Positions 16,565 through 24,151 of a DNA stretch of 64,000 bases are shown here, one piece after another (position 1 is the first letter of the stretch; the number at the start of each line of letters is the position of its first letter). The stretch is from Pseudomonas fildesensis (GTDB lineage Bacteria > Pseudomonadota > Gammaproteobacteria > Pseudomonadales > Pseudomonadaceae). The stretch is from assembly GCF_001050345.1 (NCBI RefSeq), contig NZ_LFMW01000011.1, forward strand, positions 183,252 through 247,251. The letters run 5' to 3'. The notes under the pieces were generated by a model. It was not told the origin of the DNA and did not search any database. It saw nothing but the letters and a program-made list of their open reading frames with translations. The position numbers and the translations under genes are program-made.

Positions 16565-16825
16565 AAAGGCTGCAAGTGATTGCTCTTGCAGCCTTTGAGG
16601 ACAATTACATCTGGCTGTTGGCGGACCCTCAGTCGCGTCTGTGCGCAGTCGTTGATCCAGGCGACGCCACCCCGTTGGCCGATTGGCTGCGCAGGCATCC
16701 CGATTGGCCACTGACGGACATCTTGATCACCCACCACCACAGCGATCACGTCGGTGGGGCGGCGGCGCTCAAGCACTGTTATGGCGCTCGCGTGCTGGGG
16801 CCTGCAACGGAGCCCATCCTGTGCA
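16565..16825 (+). pseudogene. gloB: Glyoxalase II (gloB) 5' fragment
   Basis: In frame with the transporter remnant, the sequence switches to V-I-A-L-A-A-F-E-D-N-Y-I-W-L-L, the GloB N-terminus. The metal-binding T-H-H-H-S-D-H-V-G-G motif follows. The similarity ends near codon 87 of about 258, so the substrate-binding and second metal-site parts are missing. The frame runs on to 16875 without matching GloB. No separate start codon or ribosome site is present at the junction. This is a dead copy; a full gloB is expected elsewhere. Confidence 0.85.
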
Positions 16826-16867
16826 TTGATTACCTGCACCAATCCCGACGGTTGGAATCGAAACCTC

Positions 16868-17208
16868 CTAGGTGATTGCCCGACCCACTTCACCGGGCAC
16901 CATCTCGATCAACCGTTGTGCGTCTTCACCTCGGCCCTGCACGCGGAAGCCACTCAACTGATGCTCCATCTGCGACGTGAAGCCGATAGGTGCCATCACC
17001 GGAATGCTGTAGGCCGCAAGCTTCTCCATCTGAGGCAGCATTTCATTGCCGCCTCCAACTTGACCGCATGCGCACCGGCCTCTTTCATAGAGCGCACAGT
17101 GGTATGAAAGCACTGTTCCGCCGAGGCCTGGTAAGAGCCGAACGGCAGATCCGCAATCACCAATGCCCGCTGGGTCGAACGGCTGACCGCTTGTACCAGC
17201 GGGATCAA
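16868..17208 (-). pseudogene. panB: panB fragment (ketopantoate hydroxymethyltransferase)
   Basis: On the minus strand, one frame gives A-D-L-P-F-G-S-Y and later M-K-E-A-G-A-H-A-V-K-L-E, which are PanB core motifs. A second frame then gives I-P-V-M-A-P-I-G-F-T-S-Q, H-Q-L-S-G-F-R-V-Q-G-R and finally V-P-G-E-V-G-R-A-I-T. The frame change near 17030 and a deletion before the last motif show that the gene is broken, and both ends are missing. PanB makes ketopantoate for coenzyme A. An intact copy must be elsewhere. Confidence 0.8.
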
Positions 17209-17253
17209 TAGCGGAATCTAGAAGGGAAGTTGGAAGGAGTGATGGCTGCATGC

Positions 17254-18107
17254 TCAATCGAACACCGCGTTTTTCCGCAATTGGTCCAGATAGTCTGCCC
17301 ACAATTGCGCCGCCTCCCGACGCTGACTGAGCAGATGGGCGCGTGCGTATACTGCGCCTAATGCACCTGGCATTCGGTGCAACAGTGAAAGCTCTAGCAC
17401 GATAGGGTCAATGCCCAAGTGCTCATGCGCGATGGTCCTGTAGGTTGCACGAAAGCCGTGGGCCGTGATGTCGTACTCTGGCCAGATACGCTGAAGGGAC
17501 TTGAGCATGGAGCTCGGGTTGATGGGGCGCCCCGGATAGACCGGCGAGACGAACACCCAGCCGTTGCCTTGTGCATCCACGACGCGTGTTTTATTTAACT
17601 CGCACAACAGGAGCAGAGCTTGCTCGGGCAACGGCACGATGTGCTTGCTCTTGCTGACCACGTAACGCCAATCGGCATCCACCAAGTCGACGTTTTCCCA
17701 GCGCATCTGTACCAGTTCGCCAGGGCGGACTGGCAAAATGACCAGCACGCGCATTGCGATGGCAACGCTGCCGTTGCTGCATTCATCCAGTCGCAGCAAA
17801 AACCTGCCCAGGTCCGCTGGCCTTTCGATCGCTGGGTTGCTGGTCACGACATGGCGGATCTTCAATTCCTCAATGTTGCTGAGCGCCACGTTGCGTTCAA
17901 CCCAGCCGCGCCCCTCCGCAAAGCCTAGGACAGCACGGATGATGGTGCGCACCTCGTTGAGGAGTTGCGCGTCGATTTTGGCGGTCTTGGCCTTGAGCGG
18001 GACGGTATGGTTGGCCACGTCGCGGCGTGCTTGCCGGGCTCGGTCAGCGAGCGGATCAAGGCATCGCTGAGTTTTCGTTTGAAAACAACCGCGTTATTTG
18101 GGGGCAT
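17254..18107 (-). pseudogene. Tyrosine integrase (P4-like) remnant
   Basis: The frame 18018-17254 (254 residues) holds the catalytic domain of a phage P4-type integrase: Arg in V-R-P-G-E-L-V-Q-M-R-W, Lys in S-K-S-K-H, the H-G-F-R-A-T box, a later L-L-H and the Tyr in V-Y-A-R-A. The family's N-terminal arm is present only as about 27 residues in another frame (from 18107, K-L-S-D-A-L-I-R-S-L-T-E-P-G-K). A deletion of roughly 130 codons with a frameshift therefore joins the two parts. It is probably inactive. It marks an old island border; I saw no tRNA or clear att site next to it. Confidence 0.82.
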
Positions 18108-18260
18108 GGGTGGGGCATCCTTTTTTAAGGAACCGAAATTTGCCCCCAATTAAGCCCCCATGAGTCGTGGAATCCATTGGATTTAGACAGGCGGAAGTGG
18201 ACTGAAACCACCAATAAGTACTTGTTATAAAAAAGTTTTATGGAATTTACTGGAACTCCA

Positions 18261-19175
18261 TTACAAGCTATCTGGGTCCCCAAAAAACATCTGAATCCGC
18301 GACCGCAACCACCGCTCCCCTGGATCATTGTCCTGCGACCCGCGCCACGCCATGTGCAGTTCAAAGCTGCGCACCGGCAACGGTGGGTCTTCCGCCCGCA
18401 AACCGCCCGCCGATGTCAACGCCTCAGCCGCATAATCCGGCACCGTGGCCAGAATATCGGTGCCCGCCAGCAACGTTCCCAACCCATTGAACTGCGGCAC
18501 AGCAAGCACCACGTGACGTTTGCGATCGAGTTTCTCCAGCTCTTCATCGATAAACCCGCTCAGGTCACCGGCAAACGACACCAGCGCGTGGGGGCGGGCG
18601 CAGAAGTCGTCCAGGCTCAGGGGGCCCGGTACGCTGTCGGCGCGCAGCAATTTTGGCAGGCTGCGGCGCAGTACCTTGCGCTTGGCGTTGGCCGGCAGGT
18701 CGGCGGTGTAGCTGACGCCGATGGAAATCTCGCCGGAGGCCAGCAGGCCCGGCATCAGGATGTAGTTGACGCGACGGACCACCAGCACGATGCCCGGGGC
18801 TTCGGCGCGCAGGCGTTTGAGCAGTTGGGGGAGCAGGGCGAACTCAACGTCGTCCGACAGGCCGATACGGAACACGGCGGTGCTGGTGGCCGGGTCGAAT
18901 TCGGCGGCGCGGCTGACGGCGGTGGAGATCGAGTCCAGGGCCGGGGAGAGCAGGGCGAAGATTTCCACGGCACGGGCCGACGGCTCCATGCTGCGTCCGG
19001 TGCGCACGAACAGCGGGTCATCGAACAGCCCGCGCAGGCGCGACAATGCCGCGCTGATGGCCGGCTGGCCGAGGAACAATTTCTCGGCGGCGCGGGTCAC
19101 ACTGCGCTCATGCATCAAGGTTTCGAATACGATCAAGAGGTTAAGGTCGACACGACGCAGGTCGTTACGGTTCAT
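18261..19175 (-). CDS. mexT: LysR-type regulator MexT
   Basis: A 304-residue LTTR starting at ATG 19175 (M-N-R-N-D-L-R-R-V-D-L-N-L-L), preceded by AGGAC. From memory the sequence is very close to P. aeruginosa MexT along its full length, including A-A-E-K-L-F-L-G-Q-P-A-I-S-A-A-L-S in the helix-turn-helix and the end M-F-F-G-D-P-D-S-L. MexT activates the MexEF-OprN efflux pump and mexS under disulfide or nitrosative stress. It is divergent from mexS, as in P. aeruginosa, but the pump genes are not downstream. Instead, an integrase remnant lies there. Confidence 0.9.
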   Translation of the reverse strand: MNRNDLRRVDLNLLIVFETLMHERSVTRAAEKLFLGQPAISAALSRLRGLFDDPLFVRTGRSMEPSARAVEIFALLSPALDSISTAVSRAAEFDPATSTAVFRIGLSDDVEFALLPQLLKRLRAEAPGIVLVVRRVNYILMPGLLASGEISIGVSYTADLPANAKRKVLRRSLPKLLRADSVPGPLSLDDFCARPHALVSFAGDLSGFIDEELEKLDRKRHVVLAVPQFNGLGTLLAGTDILATVPDYAAEALTSAGGLRAEDPPLPVRSFELHMAWRGSQDNDPGERWLRSRIQMFFGDPDSL

Positions 19176-19441
19176 CTTGTGTCCTGGAAGAGTCAGCAAA
19201 CTTGACGATAGCGGCCATCTAGAGCCCTTGGGATCCATTCAGAAGCATGACCGGCATGAATCTTACGGGGAAAGGCTGGTACTCTGCACCGGCTAATTGA
19301 GTTTTCCTACGATAGTTGAGGTCTATTCCTCAGTCGCGGAATCAATGACAGGCATGTCGACTATTAATAGCGACCGATGGTCTTACCTGGAAAGCCCAGA
19401 TAGAGTTCATGGCATTAGAAGTTACTTTGACGAGGTTTGCG
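19176..19441. promoter_or_regulatory. mexT-mexS divergent control region
   Basis: This 266-base region should hold both promoters and MexT sites. A partial nod-box-like element is visible: ATCA at 19341-19344 and GTCGAC at 19356-19361. The spacing differs from the published ATCA-N5-GTCGAT-N4-ACYAT pattern, so I give it low weight. Confidence 0.4.
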
Positions 19442-20455
19442 ATGTCCCGCACGATCCGTTTTCACAAGTTTGGTCCGGCCGAGGTGCTCAAATGCGAAGA
19501 GCATGCGGCCGCGCAGCCCGCACCGGGCGAAGTGCAGGTGCGTGTCGAAGCGATTGGCATCAGTTGGTATGACATTTTGTGGCGCCAGAACCTTGCGTCC
19601 TCCCATGCACGTCTACCGTCCGGCCTTGGCCATGAGATGGCCGGGGTGGTTGTCGCCCTCGGCGACGGCGTGGATGATTTGGCAGTGGGCGATAAAGTGG
19701 CCAGTTTTCCGGCCGAGAGCCCCAATGATTATCCGGTGTATGGCGAGCAGATCGTCTTGCCCCGTTCGGCCCTGACTCGCTATCCCGACGTCTTGAGCCC
19801 CATCGAAGCCAGCGTGCATTACACGCCGCTGTTGATTGCCTACTTTGCGTACATGGACCTGGCACGGGTCAAACCCGGTCAATTTGCCCTGGTCACCGAC
19901 GCCAGCCACTGTGCCGGCCCTTCGTTCGTGCAGTTGGGCAAAGCCCTGGGTGTGCGGGTGATTGCCGCGACCAAGGACAGCGCAGAGCGTGAATACCTGC
20001 TGTCCCTCGGCGCAGAAAAGGTCATTGTCACCGAAGAACAGGACCTGCTGATGCAGATCAACAAGTTCACTGACAACCGCGGCGTCGACGTGGTATTCGA
20101 TGGCTTGGGTGGCCCGCAGATGTCGTTGCTCGGTGATGTATTGGCACCGCGTGGCAGCCTGGTGCTGTATGGCCTGCAAGGTGGCAACCAGACGCCATTC
20201 CCGGCGTGTGCCGCGTTCCAGAAGAACATCCAGTTCTTTGTGCACTGCATCGGTAACTTCACCGGCAAACCTGAGCTGGGCATCATTCAGGACCAGGTGG
20301 CCTTGCAGCGTGCGTTGCGTGACATCAACCAACTGACGGCCGACCGTGTGCTGGTACCGCTGAAAACCACGGTGTTTCCGTTCAGCCAGTTCGTCGAAGC
20401 GCACCGCTACATGGACGAATGCCCGTGCCGCGAGCGTGTTGCGCTGCAGGTTTAA
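19442..20455 (+). CDS. mexS: MexS-like zinc-independent MDR oxidoreductase
   Basis: A 337-residue medium-chain dehydrogenase/reductase of the quinone oxidoreductase type. The start at 19442 has GAGG upstream. The N-terminal GroES-like domain has L-G-H-E-M-A-G-V-V at about residue 60. In the cofactor domain (from about 140) the usual glycine motif reads T-D-A-S-H-C-A-G-P-S. MexS is thought to detoxify an electrophile; in P. aeruginosa its loss activates MexT. The gene pair and orientation match mexS-mexT. A large gap and a terminator-like hairpin follow. Confidence 0.85.
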   Translation: MSRTIRFHKFGPAEVLKCEEHAAAQPAPGEVQVRVEAIGISWYDILWRQNLASSHARLPSGLGHEMAGVVVALGDGVDDLAVGDKVASFPAESPNDYPVYGEQIVLPRSALTRYPDVLSPIEASVHYTPLLIAYFAYMDLARVKPGQFALVTDASHCAGPSFVQLGKALGVRVIAATKDSAEREYLLSLGAEKVIVTEEQDLLMQINKFTDNRGVDVVFDGLGGPQMSLLGDVLAPRGSLVLYGLQGGNQTPFPACAAFQKNIQFFVHCIGNFTGKPELGIIQDQVALQRALRDINQLTADRVLVPLKTTVFPFSQFVEAHRYMDECPCRERVALQV

Positions 20456-20757
20456 GCTGTTTGAGCTGTAGGAGTATTCGCAAATGAGTACTCCAGCGTC
20501 TGAGCGAATGGGGCAAATGCGCCATTTGTCATGGCTTAACCCGCGCCAGGGTTGAGCCACCGCTTGGGCCCTTTGCCCCGCAAAATAGACCTTTCTCCCG
20601 GACGCCGCCCTGATTTCCAGTGCGGCGTCTTTGCGTGGGTGTGAACAATCACTGCCCCATCCGCCATCTGAACTGTTTTGTCGAACTTTTCTGTATCTGT
20701 TAATCATTATTCCAGTGCCGATAATTGTGCCTTCACCGTCATCTCAGGGATTGAGCA
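20456..20757 (+). other. Structured intergenic region, possible small RNA
   Basis: No protein gene is seen. Three hairpins occur in order: GGAGTA/TACTCC (20471-20494), GGCTTAACCC/GGGTTGAGCC (20533-20558) and the terminator-like stem at 20601-20629. They may be a long mexS 3' untranslated region or a small RNA ending near 20633. I found no match to a small RNA I know. Confidence 0.35.
20601..20632 (+). terminator. GC-rich terminator-like hairpin
   Basis: GACGCCGC (20601-20608) pairs perfectly with GCGGCGTC (20622-20629) across a 13-base loop, followed by TTT. It probably ends the mexS transcript or a small RNA in this gap. The T run is short. Confidence 0.55.
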
Positions 20758-20916
20758 ATGATTAAAGATCTGAAATTTTCATTTGATACACATGGCACTC
20801 AACTATCGCGACGCAAGCCGCTCGGAGAGACGAAGGATATTGCGCGAGGTGGTTCAAGTTCATTTGCATACAACTTCTTGAGTTGTATGAATTCCATGTG
20901 TCGGATACTTCTTTAA
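20758..20916 (+). CDS. Possible 52-residue peptide with GG and Cys/Ser tail
   Basis: A short frame with a good AGGGA ribosome site at 20746-20750 and seven-base spacing to its ATG. The predicted peptide has a polar, charged N-terminal part (about 1-30) ending in A-R-G-G, then S-S-S-F-A-Y and a hydrophobic tail with two cysteines (Cys43, Cys48). This leader, Gly-Gly and Ser/Cys-rich core layout is like precursors of secreted or modified peptides. I see no modification enzyme or peptidase-type exporter nearby. The DNA is AT-richer than its neighbours. It may also be a chance frame. Confidence 0.35.
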   Translation: MIKDLKFSFDTHGTQLSRRKPLGETKDIARGGSSSFAYNFLSCMNSMCRILL

Positions 20917-20945
20917 TTTCCTGGTTAAATCGCTGTAGGACGCTG

Positions 20946-20959
20946 TAGGAATATTCCTA
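20946..20959. promoter_or_regulatory. Perfect 14-base palindrome TAGGAATATTCCTA
   Basis: A perfect palindrome 210 bases before the 478-residue gene, preceded by a repeated CGCTGTAGGA (20930-20950). It could be an operator for the MocR or another regulator, or a relic of a REP-type element. In the remaining 20917-21168 gap I see only an AT-rich promoter-like stretch. Confidence 0.4.
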
Positions 20960-21168
20960 GGATTGCACGGAGCCCCTGGCGCAATGGTCTAAAGCAAGGG
21001 CGAGCGCGTCGGGTAACCCATTGGCATCCCCTGTCATTTTGTTTCAGCGTGCTAAGGTTTGGTCATCGTTGCGTACGGCGACGGACGGCACTCTTACACA
21101 TGTAATGGATCAAGCAGGCACTCTCGATAGTTGCTTGAAACTGATACTTCAACTCAGGTAGTAGAACA

Positions 21169-22605
21169 ATGAGCGCTATTCACGAACAAGCCATGAACTA
21201 TGTTTATCAACAAGTTCTGCAACGTTTGGTCGGGCACTTCACGCGCGCCGAACGCACAGCACTTCAGTTATTGATTCAGCGAATCGTTGTGGCGGCCGGC
21301 GGCATTGAGCAAGTAGGTCTGTACAAAGTGCTGGTGGCCCACGGTGGCGGGGAGGTCAGCAGTTACACCCTGGCGCTGTTGCGTGCGGCACAGTTGACCA
21401 TTGCCAGTCGTTCCCCCAGCACCTTCCAGCTTCGGGTCGCTACCTTGCGCCATGCGGGCATGACCCAGGCAACGCTGGATACATTGCATCACAGCTATGG
21501 CGCACTGTTTTTCCATGACGACCCCAGGGTGGAGTTGTTGCTGGTGGAGAACCAGGAGGTTTATCCCTTCAACCATCTGCGCCCGGCGTCCAGCGCCGGG
21601 AAGGCCGTCAGCCAGCGCACTACGTTGATGGTGGGGCACATGACGTCCGGGGATATTCGCGCGACGCTGTGTAACGATGCCTACCTGTCCCTGGCGGATT
21701 TCTACCAGCGTGTTACCGCCTGGAATGGCGGTGTACATGCCTTGGTCAGCGGCGACTCCCCACGCAAGCAGGGCCAATACCTGGCCTGGTTGAAAAAGAA
21801 TGCAGCGGCGGCGGGTATCGACATGCCACCGGGTATGCCCTTGTCGCTCACCGGGCTGTTTGCACGCATGGAGGAGTGGAGCAACGATTGTTATCTGGAC
21901 CTCTATGGCGAGCACCACACCACAACTGAAAGTCCTCGCCGGGGTGGACATCGCAATTTGGCGTATATCGGTATCGCCGACCTGCTCAACGGTGTGGAAC
22001 CCGTGTCTGCGCCCCTGCTCACCGAGTTTCTGGGTTACAAACCCGACCCCTTCGGTTTCCATTTCAGCCACGCGGCCTACCCCAACCCTCTGCTCATGGC
22101 CCATCTGCAGGGCTTGCAGGCGCAGTGTCTGCGGGCGCTTTCCTACGAGGATGGTGTGGAAGGTTTTGTGCGACAGGCGATGGACTACATGCAGCGCCGG
22201 CAGATTCCGGACCATTTGATCGCAGAGGCAAGCAGCCCCGACGGACGTGTTCTGGCAACGACCTACGCCCAAGAGTTCTTCGGCCTGGATGAGAGCCAGC
22301 TCACCTGCCTGCTGTTTTCGCCTTTTATTCACCATGGCCAGCGCCTGGAAGGTTACCTGCGCCAATGCCATCCCGGCATGTTGGTGGCACTTCCTGAACT
22401 GCACAAGGCACTTCAGGGCAAGCCCGTTGCCGACATGCTGCTGCAGTGGGTGGTCGACAACAGCGGGTTGCCGCTGCCCCTGGTGCAGCACCTGTACCAC
22501 AAGCGGCCGCTGGAGATTGGCCGTGGCGCGGCGGCACAAGGCGCGTGTGCCAAACGCTCGCCGACCCAGGCCCAACTGCGCGCCTTTCAGTTGTCCGGGC
22601 GTTAG
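21169..22605 (+). CDS. Uncharacterised 478-residue protein
   Basis: I do not recognise this protein. It starts at ATG 21169 with a weak ribosome site. It has no signal peptide or membrane helix and looks like a soluble, mixed alpha/beta enzyme-sized protein. Notable features are a His/Asp-rich region H-H-S-Y-G-A-L-F-F-H-D-D-P (about 105-118), E-H-H-T-T-T-E near 250 and F-G-F-H-F-S-H-A-A-Y-P-N-P at about 297. The first 90 residues are helical. It lies 36 bases before a MocR-type regulator in the same direction, so the two are probably co-transcribed. An antisense frame of 598 codons on the other strand is a shadow caused by GC bias. Confidence 0.75.
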   Translation: MSAIHEQAMNYVYQQVLQRLVGHFTRAERTALQLLIQRIVVAAGGIEQVGLYKVLVAHGGGEVSSYTLALLRAAQLTIASRSPSTFQLRVATLRHAGMTQATLDTLHHSYGALFFHDDPRVELLLVENQEVYPFNHLRPASSAGKAVSQRTTLMVGHMTSGDIRATLCNDAYLSLADFYQRVTAWNGGVHALVSGDSPRKQGQYLAWLKKNAAAAGIDMPPGMPLSLTGLFARMEEWSNDCYLDLYGEHHTTTESPRRGGHRNLAYIGIADLLNGVEPVSAPLLTEFLGYKPDPFGFHFSHAAYPNPLLMAHLQGLQAQCLRALSYEDGVEGFVRQAMDYMQRRQIPDHLIAEASSPDGRVLATTYAQEFFGLDESQLTCLLFSPFIHHGQRLEGYLRQCHPGMLVALPELHKALQGKPVADMLLQWVVDNSGLPLPLVQHLYHKRPLEIGRGAAAQGACAKRSPTQAQLRAFQLSGR

Positions 22606-22641
22606 CCGCGTGCTCTGGCCTGCTTGTCCAGGTGAACGGCG

Positions 22642-24048
22642 ATGAACCTGAGAGGTGAACGGCAGATGGATTTTGCCTACCAGGCGGTGTACCGCTACAT
22701 GATCAACCTGATCAACGAAGTCACGCTCGACAGCCCGGTCAAACTGCCGTCCCTGCGGCAGTTGTCGACGCGCCTGAACGTGTCGATCTCGACGATCCAG
22801 TACGCGTACTCGCTGCTGGAAAAAGAGGGTCGGGTCTATTCGGTGGCCAAGTCCGGTTATTTCGCCTGGCCGGTGGTCGTTAACCCGCTCATCGCGGCAG
22901 AGGGCGATCTGCTGGAGCGCCTGTATGCGGCAGCGCGACGTCCCGGCATGGTCGTACTCAGCGGCGATGAGCCCACGCGGCTGGGGTCGCTGGATAGCGC
23001 ATTGCTGACCCTGGAACGGCAACTGGTGCGCAGGCACCCAAGCGACCTGCAGCCCTGGTCGCAACCGTGCGGGGTCTGGGAGTTGCGCGCGGCGTTGGCG
23101 GCACGCTACACCTCGTCGCCCACGCGTTGCTGGCAGGCGGATGACGTGTATATCGGCGCTGACCTGCGCGGCGTGCTGGAGATTCTGATTGATGTGCTGG
23201 GCCTCAAAGGCAACGCGGTGATTGTAGAGTCACCGTGCGACTGCTTGATCCTGCGCCTGTTGCAGGCCGCCGGGGTGCGGGTCATCGAATGGCCCTGGCA
23301 AGCCGATGGCAGCCTCGACCTGGCGACGCTGGAGCACCTGCTGCTGCGTGAACAGGTGCAAGTGGTGCTGTTGTCGTCAGTGGTCAGCATGCCGTCGGGC
23401 AGCGCCATGCCCAACCATGAACGGTTCCGGGTGGCAGAGTTGCTCGATCAATACGGCTGCTGGTTGCTGGAGAACGACAGCTATGGCGAGCTGAGCTTCA
23501 CATCGTGCCAGACCGCCCTGCGAAACCTGGTCAACCCGGAGCGTCTGATCGTGTTCTCCTCGTTCGAAAAGGTACTCGGCCCAGAGGCCCCCTTTGGTTA
23601 TGTGCTGTCGCGCCACCTGAGCAGTGCGTTGCAGCGCCAGTTCCTGCTGCGCGCATTCCGGCTCTCGTCGATCCGCCAGCGCGCGATTGCCCGCCTGTAC
23701 CAGAGCGGGCGGCTTGACCAGCACCTTGAGACATTGCGTCAACGCCTGCGCGAACAAGCCGAGGGCATGAGCCTGCGCTTGGATGCGCGCCTGCCAGGGC
23801 GTGTGAGCTATCGAATGCCGGTCGCCGGGGCAAGCTTCTGGTTGCAGTCGGTTGAGCCAGTGGACATGCGCCTGGTGTTCCAGCGGCTGGTGGCCCGGCA
23901 AGTGGTGATCGCGCCGGGTGAGCTGTTCAGCCTCAGTGGGTTGCACCACCAGCACGTGCGGCTGAGCCTGACGTTCAACGGGCATCCCAACCTTGACATC
24001 GCTCTGGAGGCGCTGGCTCAGGCACTGACGCAGGCGCAGACAGATTAG
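22642..24048 (+). CDS. MocR/GabR-type regulator (GntR wHTH + aminotransferase fold)
   Basis: A 468-residue protein. Residues about 15-78 form a GntR winged helix (L-P-S-L-R-Q-L-S-T-R-L-N-V-S followed by Y-A-Y-S-L-L-E-K-E-G). The remaining part is a fold-type I aminotransferase domain. The PLP-binding Lys appears in S-S-F-E-K-V-L-G-P and the pyridine-contacting Asp in L-L-E-N-D-S-Y-G-E. The canonical S-x-S-K is altered to S-x-E-K. MocR proteins sense PLP-bound amines or amino acids. The start may be ATG 22642 or ATG 22666, as both follow the same AGGTGAACGGC sequence. It probably controls the preceding unknown gene. Confidence 0.85.
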   Translation: MNLRGERQMDFAYQAVYRYMINLINEVTLDSPVKLPSLRQLSTRLNVSISTIQYAYSLLEKEGRVYSVAKSGYFAWPVVVNPLIAAEGDLLERLYAAARRPGMVVLSGDEPTRLGSLDSALLTLERQLVRRHPSDLQPWSQPCGVWELRAALAARYTSSPTRCWQADDVYIGADLRGVLEILIDVLGLKGNAVIVESPCDCLILRLLQAAGVRVIEWPWQADGSLDLATLEHLLLREQVQVVLLSSVVSMPSGSAMPNHERFRVAELLDQYGCWLLENDSYGELSFTSCQTALRNLVNPERLIVFSSFEKVLGPEAPFGYVLSRHLSSALQRQFLLRAFRLSSIRQRAIARLYQSGRLDQHLETLRQRLREQAEGMSLRLDARLPGRVSYRMPVAGASFWLQSVEPVDMRLVFQRLVARQVVIAPGELFSLSGLHHQHVRLSLTFNGHPNLDIALEALAQALTQAQTD

Positions 24049-24151
24049 CGCGTGAAATTTCTCTTGAAGTTGTAGGATCGATACCGTCGCGCCGTAGTCG
24101 AACTCTTAGTAAACTGTCATTTTTCCGAATCCTTCTCTCCGAGGTTTATGC

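Noticed and set aside
18108..18260. tRNA or attachment site next to the integrase remnant
   Set aside because: No cloverleaf or CCA-type 3' end could be recognised, and the TGGAAT-like repeats near 18167 and 18240 are too short and imperfect.
19341..19371. MexT nod-box
   Set aside because: ATCA and GTCGAC are present but their spacing does not fit the published motif, so I do not list it as a site.
21268..23064. 598-codon minus-strand frame
   Set aside because: It covers two plus-strand genes with better starts and, for the second, a clear MocR family match. Its sequence is rich in Gln, Arg and His, as expected for a shadow frame.
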